A stretch of DNA of 48,235 bases, taken from contig JAOUFG010000005.1 of the NCBI GenBank assembly GCA_029858345.1, positions 1-48,235 on the forward strand, given 5' to 3'. Both the position numbers and the translations under genes were made by a program. Under the pieces are notes generated by a model. That model was given only the letters and a program-made list of their open reading frames with translations, had not been told where the DNA came from and searched no databases. Below are positions 27,447-35,764 of the stretch, piece after piece; position 1 is the first letter of the stretch, and every line of letters begins with the position of its first letter. The DNA comes from Phycisphaerae bacterium. Its GTDB lineage: Bacteria; Planctomycetota; Phycisphaerae; Sedimentisphaerales; Anaerohalosphaeraceae.

Positions 27447-27617
27447 ATGAGCAAGGCCCTGAAAAAACGCGGCTTCAAATTCGTCGGCTCGACAATCTGC
27501 TATGCTTTCATGCCGTCGGTTGGACTGGTCAACGGCCCTCTGAACCACTGCTTCCGTTACCCCCGTTGCGGGCGAGAAAACTTTTTGGTATTTTATACGT
27601 ACACCTCTTGTCCCTGA
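27447..27617 (+). pseudogene. tag: C-terminal relic of DNA-3-methyladenine glycosylase I
   Basis: The frame from 27447 reads MSKALKKRGFKFVGSTICYA, then FMPSVGLVN and a short degenerate tail to TGA. This is the C-terminal end of the Tag family: the E. coli enzyme ends with a nearly identical SKALKKRGFKFVGTTICYSF segment followed by MQACGLVN. Nothing upstream in any frame restores the catalytic part, so about 140 N-terminal residues are missing. It lies between tRNA-Gly and the M16 peptidase gene. The family match is strong; whether anything is translated is doubtful. Confidence 0.75.
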
Positions 27618-27715
27618 GTTTTTCAAATCCGTGCTTGTCCCGGACCGGGACTTTCGTTACAATCAGTCGCAAATGTATACAAACATTGTCCATATTGAAA
27701 AGTAAGGAGCACAGG

Positions 27716-30523
27716 ATGAAACGAACCGCTTTATTTGGAATTTTATTATTCATCTCTTTTTATTCACTCTGTGCCGGACAGGGAAATAAGGTTAAACCTG
27801 AACTGGACCCCGGGAAACTTTTTGACTATCAGCAGATTACGCTGGACAATGGGATGAAAGTGATCACCATGGAGGATTTTTCCTGTCCCATCGTGGAGGT
27901 TCAAGTGTGGTACGGGGTCGGGTCCAAGGACGAAAAGCCCGACCGACAGGGCTATGCTCATATTTTCGAGCACATGATGTTTAAGGGGACCGACCGTGTC
28001 AGCGAAAAAGACCACTTCAATCTGCTCCGAAAGGTCGGCGGCACCTGCAACGCCTACACCAGTTTTGACCAGACAGTGTATTACGAAACGCTGCCCGCTG
28101 ACGAGATCGACCTTGCACTGTGGCTGGAGGCCGAACGGATGAGTTTCCTGAAGATCGATCAAAATGCCTTTGATACAGAGCGAAGGGTTGTCGAGGAAGA
28201 GTTACGCATGCGGGAAAACCAGCCGTACGGCAATGTGTTCAAAAAAATGGCAGCGGTCATATTCGCGGACGAGCCCTACCGCTGGACACCGATCGGCAAA
28301 CTGGCTGACCTACGGGCGACCAGTGTGTCCGACCTTCGCCAATTCTGGATTGACCATTACGTCCCGAATAACGCAACATTGATTATTGTAGGCGCGATCC
28401 AGCACGAAAAGGCACAAAAACTCGCGAAGCAATACTTCGGCTGGATTCCGGCGGAACCGGAGCCCAAAAAAATCACATTTAAAGAACCGCAACCAACCGA
28501 GCCTAAAAAAGTGGTTATCGACGACGAGAACGCCCCGGCAGGACAAGTGGTATTGGCATGGCGGACCGTCTCAACGGGGCAGCGTGACGAAACGGTACTG
28601 GATCTTCTTTCTGAAATTCTCGGAAGCGGCCACAGCAGCCGCTTATACCGGACGCTGGTGGCCGATACCCAGATTGCGGTCGATGCAAGTACCTGGACGT
28701 ACAATCTGCAACTGGAGGGAATTTTCGTTGCAGAAGCCACCTTGCCCCCGAACTCCGAGGATTATGACGGTGCGGTTAAAGCCCTGACCGAACAGATTCG
28801 CAAAATTCAAGCCGAAGGAATTTTGGACAAAGAGCTTGAAAAAGCACGTAATCAGCTCACAAAACGACTGGTTACGATGAATCTTTCCATTGAAAGCAAG
28901 GCCCGTATGCTTGGAGCCGCAGCGGTGTCGATGGGCGACATAAGCAAGGTTAATACGCGAATAGAGGAGATTCACTCGGTCACAAAAGAGGATATACAGC
29001 GGGCCGCAAATCAGTATGTGGACATGAATCGTGTCTTTCAATTTACCATCAGGCAAAATACCGGCATGCAGAATGCACGCAAGGATGATGAAGAGGCCGC
29101 CATCACAGCCGAGCCGGAACGCCAGGCCCCTGCCCCCGGCAGGCCGGGCGTGAAGCGACCTAAAAATTTTCCCGAAACCGCGCCCCTCACCAAAGAATCA
29201 GAAGCGTCATTTGACCTGAAATATGAACAGGCCAAACTTTCCAACGGGCTGCAGGTTCTGGTGATACCCAATCATGAAGTTCCGTTTGTTTCAGTGACGC
29301 TTGGATTGACCAACGGGGCCTGGACCGACACCAAGCCCGGTACTGCCGCAATGACGCTGTCCATGCTGACCCGCGGGACCGCCAAACACAACGAAGCCCA
29401 ATTAGCCGAGGAACTGGAGCAGTATGCGATTTCACTGGGTGGATCGGCAGATATCGACACCGCGACAGTGAGCATGAACTGTACGACCGAACAATTGGAC
29501 CGCGGGATGGGTCTGCTGGCCGAAGTTGTCAAGGAGCCGGCCTTCCCCAAAGAAGAATTCCACAAGCTCTTGCAGCAGAAGATTACAGACCTGAATATCA
29601 AGGAGCAGGACCCCCGTTATCTGGCCGACAAATACCTGGATAAAGTTCTGTTCGGTCAGCATCCTTATGCCAGAACAGCGGATGGAACGGTTGAAGATCT
29701 GAAACAATTGAGCATCAGGGACTTAAGAGAATGGTGGATCCGCTTCGGGCACCCTGAAAAAGCAACGCTGATTTTTGCGGGAGACATTACAAAGCAAAAA
29801 GCTGTCGAGCTGGCCAAACAGTATCTCGGCGATTGGAATATTGCCACGCCGACGCCGATGATGAAACTGGTAGCCGTCCCGGATCCCAAGCCCACGACGG
29901 TTTATATTGTCAATCGCCCCGGCAGTGCGCAAGCACAGATTAAGGTGGGACAATTAGGTATGACCCGCCGGCAGCAACCGGATTATTTTGTCAGTTTGCT
30001 GGTCAGTACCTATTTCGGCGGTTCGTTTTACAGCCGGCTCAGTGATAATATCCGCGTGAAACGCGGCCTGAGTTATGACGCCCGGGGCGGCTATCGTGCC
30101 CAGAATCTGGCCGGCACCTTTGCAGTCTCTACATTCACGAAAAACGAAACCGTCGCTGAAACGATTAACGTGATTATTGACCAGGTCGCTGAACTTCGAA
30201 CAGTTGAGCCAACCGACAGCGAGTTGAATGACACCCGCAGCTATTTCATCGGCAGTTTCGCCGGCCAGCGGGAAACACCGCAGGATGTGGCACGGGACCT
30301 GTGGCTGGTCGAATCGCAAGGGCTCGGAAAGAATTATTTCAAGAAGCTTTTTAAGGGGCTTGACAATGCCACAAAGCAGGATTGTGTGGAACTTGCCGAA
30401 AAGACCCTCGACCCGGACACACTGTCAATCATCATAGTCGGCGATGCGGAAACTCTAAAAGAACCGTTAAGCAATATCGCTCCGGTGAAAGTAATCAATC
30501 CGGACTCAACTGAAGAAAAATAA
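27716..30523 (+). CDS. Exported two-domain M16 (pitrilysin-family) zinc peptidase
   Basis: A 935-residue secreted metallopeptidase with a signal peptide (MKRTALFGILLFISFYSLCA). The N-terminal M16 half carries the inverted zinc motif HIFEH (82-86) and the downstream glutamates in RRVVEEELRM. The second half (from about residue 500, YEQAKLSNGLQVLVIPNHEVPF) repeats the fold but lacks HxxEH, so it is the inactive partner needed to close the chamber. Such enzymes digest peptides in the periplasm. The start at 27716 is set by AAGGAG and the signal peptide; the longer frame upstream overlaps the tag relic in another frame. Confidence 0.93.
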   Translation: MKRTALFGILLFISFYSLCAGQGNKVKPELDPGKLFDYQQITLDNGMKVITMEDFSCPIVEVQVWYGVGSKDEKPDRQGYAHIFEHMMFKGTDRVSEKDHFNLLRKVGGTCNAYTSFDQTVYYETLPADEIDLALWLEAERMSFLKIDQNAFDTERRVVEEELRMRENQPYGNVFKKMAAVIFADEPYRWTPIGKLADLRATSVSDLRQFWIDHYVPNNATLIIVGAIQHEKAQKLAKQYFGWIPAEPEPKKITFKEPQPTEPKKVVIDDENAPAGQVVLAWRTVSTGQRDETVLDLLSEILGSGHSSRLYRTLVADTQIAVDASTWTYNLQLEGIFVAEATLPPNSEDYDGAVKALTEQIRKIQAEGILDKELEKARNQLTKRLVTMNLSIESKARMLGAAAVSMGDISKVNTRIEEIHSVTKEDIQRAANQYVDMNRVFQFTIRQNTGMQNARKDDEEAAITAEPERQAPAPGRPGVKRPKNFPETAPLTKESEASFDLKYEQAKLSNGLQVLVIPNHEVPFVSVTLGLTNGAWTDTKPGTAAMTLSMLTRGTAKHNEAQLAEELEQYAISLGGSADIDTATVSMNCTTEQLDRGMGLLAEVVKEPAFPKEEFHKLLQQKITDLNIKEQDPRYLADKYLDKVLFGQHPYARTADGTVEDLKQLSIRDLREWWIRFGHPEKATLIFAGDITKQKAVELAKQYLGDWNIATPTPMMKLVAVPDPKPTTVYIVNRPGSAQAQIKVGQLGMTRRQQPDYFVSLLVSTYFGGSFYSRLSDNIRVKRGLSYDARGGYRAQNLAGTFAVSTFTKNETVAETINVIIDQVAELRTVEPTDSELNDTRSYFIGSFAGQRETPQDVARDLWLVESQGLGKNYFKKLFKGLDNATKQDCVELAEKTLDPDTLSIIIVGDAETLKEPLSNIAPVKVINPDSTEEK

Positions 30524-30537
30524 TCAATCGTCATTAT

Positions 30538-30573
30538 AAAAGCCCTGTGTGGTTCGCGTCACACAGGGCTTTG
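30538..30573 (+). terminator. Hairpin after the M16 gene
   Basis: A 12-bp stem (AAAGCCCTGTGT / ACACAGGGCTTT) with a 10-nt loop starts 15 bases after the M16 stop. The T-run after it is short, so termination is probable but perhaps weak. Confidence 0.6.
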
Positions 30574-30592
30574 CGCATGAACGGCACAACAC

Positions 30593-31039
30593 TTCCGGGA
30601 TAACATCATGTACGGAAATCCCAATGCGACCGAAGAGCAGCTTATTGATGCCGCCCAAAAAGCTAATATCTACGAGTTTATACAGACGCTGCCGGACGGG
30701 TTTGATACGCTCGTCGGCGAACGCGGCGTCCTGCTCTCCGGCGGGCAGAAACAGCGCGTCTCCATCGCCCGGGTATTCCTGAAAAACCCGCCGGTGTTCA
30801 TCTTCGACGAGGCCACCAGTTCGCTGGATACCGAGTCCGAGGTGCTCATCCAGCAGTCGCTGGACCTGCTGAGCCGCAACCGAACCACGATTGTCATCGC
30901 CCATCGGCTCAGCACCGTCAAAAACGCCGACTACCTCTACGTCATCAACGAAGGCAAAATCGCCGAACACGGAACCCACACCGATCTGCTCGAAAAAAAG
31001 GCCTACTACCACAAGCTGTATACGATGAACTTGTTTTAA
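30593..31039 (+). pseudogene. C-terminal relic of an ABC exporter ATPase (MsbA-like)
   Basis: Only the second half of a nucleotide-binding domain remains: FRDNIMYGNPNATEEQ (homology begins before the ATG at 30608), the ABC signature LSGGQKQRVSIAR, Walker B VFIFDEATSSLD and the switch histidine in VIAHRLSTV. Walker A and all membrane helices are absent, and an in-frame TGA lies at 30578. It cannot hydrolyse ATP or transport. It follows directly after the M16 terminator, so it is probably the stump left by a deletion or insertion. Confidence 0.85.
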
Positions 31040-31082
31040 TGCCAAAGACGCTAAAATCCGCTTGAAGAAGTGTTTTTGTTGG

Positions 31083-31119
31083 ATTATATATACATGTTGG
31101 ATGTTAATGTGTATATAAT
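31083..31119 (+). promoter_or_regulatory. Promoter/operator-like dyad of the mur cluster
   Basis: Arms ATTATATATACAT (31083-31095) and ATGTGTATATAAT (31107-31119) are inverted repeats matching at 12 of 13 positions. The right arm contains a consensus TATAAT -10 sixteen bases before the murC ATG. No good -35 is visible. Confidence 0.5.
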
Positions 31120-31134
31120 CAGCAGGGAATAGCA

Positions 31135-32529
31135 ATGACGGGCGTTTCAGGGACGAAATATCATTTTATCGGGATCGGGGGGATCGGGACCAGCGGGTTG
31201 GCGAAGATCCTGATGAAAAACGGTGCGTCGGTGTCCGGTTCGGACATGGAAGACAGTGACGTGGTCAATCAGCTTCGTTCTTTGGGAGCAACCATTGCCA
31301 TCGGCCACAGTCCGGAAAACATTTCTGGTGACACTGATATTGTCGTCATGAGTGCGGCGATCACCGCAGCCAATCCGGAGTTGGGTCGAGCCTCGGAATT
31401 GGGTCTACCGATTTATAAATACGCCGAGATGCTGGGGCGGCTGTTCGACACCTACACTGGCATCGCCGTGGCGGGAACGCATGGCAAAAGCACCACCAGC
31501 GGCTGGCTTTCCTACGTACTCCAGCAGGCCGGACAGCAACCCAATTTCATCGTGGGGGCCCATATCCCGCAATTAGGCGGGTCCAGCGGGGTCGGCGACG
31601 GGAGCGTTTTTGTCGCCGAAGCGTGTGAATACGACCGCAGTTTCCTGAATCTGCACCCCAGTGCCGCAATCCTGTTGAATATCGAGCAGGATCATCTGGA
31701 TTACTACCGGGATGAGGACGACATTATCGGTGCGTTTGGTGAATTTACAGCCTGTGTGAAACCCGACGGGGCCCTGATTGTCAACGGACACGACAAAAAC
31801 GTCGCACGGGTGCTTCGGCGATTCAAAACAGAACCGAAGATCGTTCTGTATGGACTGGAAGCCCATTGCGATGTCCGGGCCGAAAATCTGAAACTGGTCG
31901 ACGGAACGTATAAATTTGACCTTTACGTCAAAAATGACCTGTTGGGACGGCCCCATATCGCCCTGCCCGGTGAATTTAACGTCCTGAACGCCCTGGCGGT
32001 GACGGCTGGCTGCCTTCATGCCGGGCTGGATGGCAAAAGCATTCTTGAACACTTGGGCGGGTTTACGGGTATTGATCGGCGGCTGATGTTCAAGGCCAAG
32101 GTCGATGGCATCACAATTCTGGATGATTATGCTCACCATCCCACGGAAATCCGGGCCTCGCTGAAAGCAATTCGCCAAAAGTACGCCCCGAAGCGGATTT
32201 GGTGTGTTTTTCAGCCGCATCAGTACAGCCGGACCCGTTTTTTACTTGATGATTTCGCGGAAAGCTTTAAGCTTGCCGATAATACAATTGTGCCGGAAAT
32301 CTACTTCGTGCGGGACACCGCCGAAAGCAAAAGCACGGTCAATGCCGAGATGCTGGCGGAGCGGATTCGGCAGCAGGGCTGCGAGGCCTTGTTTATCAAT
32401 GAATTTTCGGGTATTCTTGAGCACTTAAAGACAAATGTAAAAAGCGGCGATCTGGTGGTCACCATGGGCGCCGGAACGATTTGGAAGGTCGCAGATGAGT
32501 ATATTCAGTGGTTTAGAGAACATCGTTAA
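31135..32529 (+). CDS. murC: UDP-N-acetylmuramate--L-alanine ligase
   Basis: Adds the first residue, L-alanine, of the peptidoglycan stem peptide in the cytosol, using ATP. The N-terminal Rossmann motif HFIGIGGIGTSGLA, the P-loop AGTHGKSTTSGW, and DDYAHHPTEIRA with the C-terminal domain are all present. The 464 residues fit the family. It is first of a cell-wall cluster, and its end overlaps murB by 35 bases. The start has only a weak AGGG-type ribosome site. Confidence 0.97.
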   Translation: MTGVSGTKYHFIGIGGIGTSGLAKILMKNGASVSGSDMEDSDVVNQLRSLGATIAIGHSPENISGDTDIVVMSAAITAANPELGRASELGLPIYKYAEMLGRLFDTYTGIAVAGTHGKSTTSGWLSYVLQQAGQQPNFIVGAHIPQLGGSSGVGDGSVFVAEACEYDRSFLNLHPSAAILLNIEQDHLDYYRDEDDIIGAFGEFTACVKPDGALIVNGHDKNVARVLRRFKTEPKIVLYGLEAHCDVRAENLKLVDGTYKFDLYVKNDLLGRPHIALPGEFNVLNALAVTAGCLHAGLDGKSILEHLGGFTGIDRRLMFKAKVDGITILDDYAHHPTEIRASLKAIRQKYAPKRIWCVFQPHQYSRTRFLLDDFAESFKLADNTIVPEIYFVRDTAESKSTVNAEMLAERIRQQGCEALFINEFSGILEHLKTNVKSGDLVVTMGAGTIWKVADEYIQWFREHR

Positions 32530-33373
32530 GGAAAACTGCCCGCTGGCCGGTTTTACTTGGTACGGACTGGGGGGCAATGCGGATTTCCTGATTTGTCCCC
32601 AGAACACCGAACAGCTTAAGGCCGTCGTGCTTCGCTGCCGCGAAAACGAGGTCCCTTTACGTGTTTTGGGGTTCGGGTCCAATCTGCTGGTCAGTGACGA
32701 GGGTGTGCGCGGCGCGGTTTTAAAACTGGATTCGGACGAATTCTGCAATTTCGAATTCTCCGGCAATACCCTTGTCGCGGGCGCCGGGGTGAACCTGAAT
32801 AAAATGGTATTGGATTCGGTTCGCAAGGGCCTCAGCGGCCTCGAGGCGTTAACCGGTATTCCGGGTTCGGTCGGCGGCGCGGTACGGATGAACGCCGGGG
32901 GCAGCTTCGGCGATATTGGCTCGTCCATTCAAAGCATTACCGTGATGGACAAACTGGGCAATATCTTCGAGAAAGAAAAACCGGAACTGGTCTTTGATTA
33001 TCGCTGGGTGAACATCACGGCGCCGGTTATCCTGAAAGCAACGATCGAATTAGCGGAATCGGACCCGGACGCCATGCTCAAAACCGTGAAGGAGGTGTGG
33101 ATTTACAAGAAAAATTCCCAGCCGCTGAACACGAAAAATGCCGGCTGCATCTTCAAAAACCCCCGCGGCATTAGCGCCGGGGCACTCATCGACCGCGCCG
33201 GGCTAAAAGGCACCCAAATGGGCGCCGCCGTGGTCAGTGAAAAGCACGCCAATTTTATTACCACTGAAAAAGGGTGCACCAGCAGCGACATCCAAAAACT
33301 GATCGAGCTGATTCAAACCAAGGTCCGGGACACCTTCGATGTGGAACTGGAACTGGAACTGGAAATCTGGTGA
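32495..33373 (+). CDS. murB: UDP-N-acetylenolpyruvoylglucosamine reductase
   Basis: FAD enzyme that reduces enolpyruvyl-UDP-GlcNAc to UDP-MurNAc. FAD-binding motifs GFGSNLLVSDEG and TGIPGSVGGAVRMNAGG are clear, and the C-terminal substrate domain ends with SEKHANFI. The length of 292 residues places it with the shorter type II enzymes. The catalytic loop reads GCIFKNP, with Cys where E. coli-type enzymes have Ser; other bacterial MurB proteins share this. The ATG lies inside the 3' end of murC, implying translational coupling. Confidence 0.96.
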   Translation: MSIFSGLENIVKENCPLAGFTWYGLGGNADFLICPQNTEQLKAVVLRCRENEVPLRVLGFGSNLLVSDEGVRGAVLKLDSDEFCNFEFSGNTLVAGAGVNLNKMVLDSVRKGLSGLEALTGIPGSVGGAVRMNAGGSFGDIGSSIQSITVMDKLGNIFEKEKPELVFDYRWVNITAPVILKATIELAESDPDAMLKTVKEVWIYKKNSQPLNTKNAGCIFKNPRGISAGALIDRAGLKGTQMGAAVVSEKHANFITTEKGCTSSDIQKLIELIQTKVRDTFDVELELELEIW

Positions 33374-33376
33374 AAT

Positions 33377-33407
33377 AGTTCGTAGTTCATGGTTCGTAGT
33401 TTGTAGA
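33377..33407. repeat. Heptamer array (TAGTTCG type), left of the four-helix-bundle gene
   Basis: Four heptamers TAGTTCG/TAGTTCA/TGGTTCG/TAGTTTG start three bases after the murB stop. They form an inverted pair with the array at 33811-33842. Confidence 0.85.
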
Positions 33408-33426
33408 TTTGATTGGAGCGTCGGTA

Positions 33427-33810
33427 ATGACTGAACTTGTTTCTTTTAACTTTGAAAGGCTTTCTGTCTATCAAAAGGCCCTTGATGTCATCGATAAGGT
33501 TTATGAGTACACGAATGCCTTCCCGAAAGAGGAAATGTTTGGGTTAACGTCTCAATTTCGCCGATCCGCCGTTTCAATCTCTTTGAATATCGCAGAGGGT
33601 TCAGCAAGAAGCAAGAAAGACTTCCGACGTTTTTTGGATATTGCACACGGATCTGTGTTTGAATGCGTTGCGACGGTAGAAATCTGCAGAAGAAGGCAAT
33701 ATATCAAGGAATCGATTGTGTTGCAGTTACGAGAAGCTTTTACAGAAATCTCAAAAATGATTAGCGGCCTTAAAAAGAGCATCGGTTTCTCTGACCGTTG
33801 TGAGTCATAA
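33427..33810 (+). CDS. Four-helix bundle protein (23S rRNA intervening-sequence/S23 family)
   Basis: A 127-residue all-helical protein with the S23/IVP family signatures: FERLSVYQKALDV, FGLTSQFRRSAVSISLNIAEGSAR (cited in part) and a long C-terminal helix. Family members occur in rRNA intervening sequences and, as related proteins, next to diversity-generating retroelements; their function is not settled. GGAG lies 9 nt before the ATG at 33427. The gene interrupts the murB-ddl junction and is flanked by inverted heptamer arrays, so it looks like inserted cargo rather than a cell-wall gene. Confidence 0.92.
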   Translation: MTELVSFNFERLSVYQKALDVIDKVYEYTNAFPKEEMFGLTSQFRRSAVSISLNIAEGSARSKKDFRRFLDIAHGSVFECVATVEICRRRQYIKESIVLQLREAFTEISKMISGLKKSIGFSDRCES

Positions 33811-33842
33811 TCTATGAACCACGAACTACGAACTACGAACTT
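33811..33842. repeat. Heptamer array (ACGAACT type) containing the ddl start codon
   Basis: ATGAACC and three ACGAACT heptamers follow the four-helix-bundle stop codon directly. The ATG variant of the unit is the predicted ddl start. It is inverted relative to 33377-33407. Confidence 0.85.
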
Positions 33843-34764
33843 AAAAGTTGCCGTGCTGGCCGGCGGGGTGGGTGCTGAGCGAGAGGTCAGCTTACAGAGC
33901 GGCGAGAACATTTACAACGCCCTGCTGGAAGGCGGGGTCGATGCGGTTCAGTCTGATATTACGCCGGATGACTTGGGGATTCTTGATGATGCTTCGATTG
34001 ATGTCTTTTTTCTGGCTTTGCACGGGCAATTCGGGGAGGATGGGCGTCTTCAAGAAATCCTCGAAGACAGGAACCTGTGTTTTACCGGCGCCGGGTCGGA
34101 GGCCAGCCGGAAATCATTTGATAAACTGCTCAGCAAGCAGGCCTTTTTCCATGCGCACCTGCCCATCGCCAGGCATCTGATCGTGCAATCTGACGATACG
34201 CCGGCGTACCTGGAAAAGCAGCTCAAAAAGCTTGCAACCAAGTTTGTCATCAAGCCCTTAAAGCAAGGCAGCAGCGTCGGAATCGAAATCTTCAATGATG
34301 CCTCGGCCGCCGCTGCCGGTGCCTTGGCGTGTTTTCAGCGGTACGGCGACTGTATGGTCGAGGAATTCGTCGCCGGCCGTGAGGTTACCGTCGGGATTCT
34401 CAACGGTGCCGCCCTTCCGCCGATCGAAATCCGCAGCAAAACGGGCTTTTATGACTATCACGCCAAGTATGTCGATGACGCAACCGAATACCTCTTTGAT
34501 ACGATCACAGACGATGGGCTCGTCGCGGACATTCAGCAAATGGCCCTGACCTGCTTTCATGAGCTCGGATGCCGGCACTTGAGCCGTGTGGATTTTATCT
34601 TAACAGAAGACAGTATTCCGTATATACTCGAGATCAATACCCTGCCGGGGTTTACAAGTCATTCGCTGCTGCCGATGGCGGCGAGAAAGGCCGGTATCCC
34701 GACGCCGTTATTATGTATGGAGATCGTTGAAGCAGCATGGAACGAATACCAATCTGAAATCTGA
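33814..34764 (+). CDS. ddl: D-alanine--D-alanine ligase
   Basis: ATP-grasp ligase making the D-Ala-D-Ala dipeptide for peptidoglycan. Motifs: VAVLAGGVGAEREVSLQSG, KFVIKPLKQGSSVGIEI, VEEFVAGREVTVGIL, and the C-terminal ILEINTLPGFTSHSLLP, typical of Ddl. The first nine residues (MNHELRTTN) are encoded by the heptamer array, and the family normally begins right at xKVAVLAGG, so the repeat appears to have replaced the original start. No ribosome site is visible. The stop codon also lies in a different heptamer array (TCTGAAA type, 34753-34774). Confidence 0.95.
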   Translation: MNHELRTTNLKVAVLAGGVGAEREVSLQSGENIYNALLEGGVDAVQSDITPDDLGILDDASIDVFFLALHGQFGEDGRLQEILEDRNLCFTGAGSEASRKSFDKLLSKQAFFHAHLPIARHLIVQSDDTPAYLEKQLKKLATKFVIKPLKQGSSVGIEIFNDASAAAAGALACFQRYGDCMVEEFVAGREVTVGILNGAALPPIEIRSKTGFYDYHAKYVDDATEYLFDTITDDGLVADIQQMALTCFHELGCRHLSRVDFILTEDSIPYILEINTLPGFTSHSLLPMAARKAGIPTPLLCMEIVEAAWNEYQSEI

Positions 34765-34774
34765 AATCTGAGAT
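34753..34774. repeat. Heptamer array (TCTGAAA type) containing the ddl stop codon
   Basis: Three tandem TCTGA[A/G]A units; the TGA of the second unit is read as the ddl stop. The ftsQ-like gene starts 10 bases later. Confidence 0.75.
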
Positions 34775-34783
34775 ACTGTAACG

Positions 34784-35740
34784 ATGGCCAGAAAGAAAAA
34801 AACAACGAGAAAGAAGACAGGCGGGTTTTTCTCCAAAACCAAGAAACGCCGCAAAAACAAAAACCGCCCGTCATTTGCGACCGGGGTGAAGGTCGCACTG
34901 ACGATTCTGTTTCTGACCGTTTTGGTCGGCGGCGGCGCCGTCGGCCTGATCTACCTGGACCGCTATGTGAAGGCCGCCGCGGCAGACGAAATTCCGGAAG
35001 GGACCGTCGTGTTTAAAAAGCCGCCAATCTGGCTGAACCAGGAATGGAAAGACTGGATTCAAGCTGTCCTCGGCAGTGCCGCATTTCCCCTGGATGCGCA
35101 CTCGGCACAGATCGTTTCCGGAAAACTCAAACCGGTCGCGTGGTTTAAGGACCTCACCGTCCAGACAGAACCCAACGGCATCAACGTGTATGCCACGTAT
35201 CGACGGCCCGTCGGGCTTATTTCTTCCGGGAACAAAAAATTGTATATCGGCGATGATATGACCGTCATGAACTATATTCCCATGGCGGCCGTCCCGGTGA
35301 TCGAAATAAAAGGCGCTTCAACCAAGGCGCCGGAACCGGGGCAGGTGTGGCTTGCCGAAGATGCGAAAGCCGCCGTCGAACTGCTGAACCTGCTGTATCG
35401 AATCGATCAACTCTATCAGCAGGACACCGGAACCAGCACGGGCGGCAAAATTCCGGAAAAGCCCCTGTTGAATGAGATTGACAGCATCGACGTTTCCAAC
35501 TTCGCCGGGCGCCAAAGCCGTTCCCATGATAAACCGCAGATTGTCTTAAATGTCAAGGACGGAACGAAAGTGTACTGGGGCGCCGCATGGGGACAGGCCG
35601 CGAATGCTTTCGAGGCGGATGAAAAAACAAAACTGGACCGGCTCTATCAGTGGTTTATGGAACACGATAATTCGCTGCAGGGAACCGTCAAAATTATCGA
35701 GCTGCGCTGGCTGCAAGACAGCATCCCGCGACCACGGTAG
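34784..35740 (+). CDS. FtsQ/DivIB-like division protein
   Basis: A 318-residue bitopic membrane protein: a very basic cytoplasmic head (MARKKKTTRKKTGG, to about residue 34), one membrane helix (about 38-58, TILFLTVLVGGGAVGLIYL), then an extracytoplasmic domain of about 250 residues with POTRA/FtsQ-like character. The position directly after murC-murB-ddl is the classical place of ftsQ. Sequence similarity alone is too weak to be certain, hence no symbol. Its stop codon TAG is the first triplet of a heptamer array. No ftsA or ftsZ follows. Confidence 0.7.
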   Translation: MARKKKTTRKKTGGFFSKTKKRRKNKNRPSFATGVKVALTILFLTVLVGGGAVGLIYLDRYVKAAAADEIPEGTVVFKKPPIWLNQEWKDWIQAVLGSAAFPLDAHSAQIVSGKLKPVAWFKDLTVQTEPNGINVYATYRRPVGLISSGNKKLYIGDDMTVMNYIPMAAVPVIEIKGASTKAPEPGQVWLAEDAKAAVELLNLLYRIDQLYQQDTGTSTGGKIPEKPLLNEIDSIDVSNFAGRQSRSHDKPQIVLNVKDGTKVYWGAAWGQAANAFEADEKTKLDRLYQWFMEHDNSLQGTVKIIELRWLQDSIPRPR

Positions 35741-35764
35741 TTCTTAGTTCGTGGTTCTTCGTTT
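35738..35764. repeat. Heptamer array at the ftsQ-like/ykgJ-type stop codons
   Basis: TAGTTCT-TAGTTCG-TGGTTCT-type units. On the plus strand the first TAG is the ftsQ-like stop; on the minus strand the array supplies the TAA that ends the convergent cysteine-cluster gene. Confidence 0.8.

Noticed and set aside
27407-27715. N-terminal extension of the M16 peptidase
   Set aside because: The signal peptide and AAGGAG site fix the start at 27716; the extra 103 codons overlap the tag relic in another frame.
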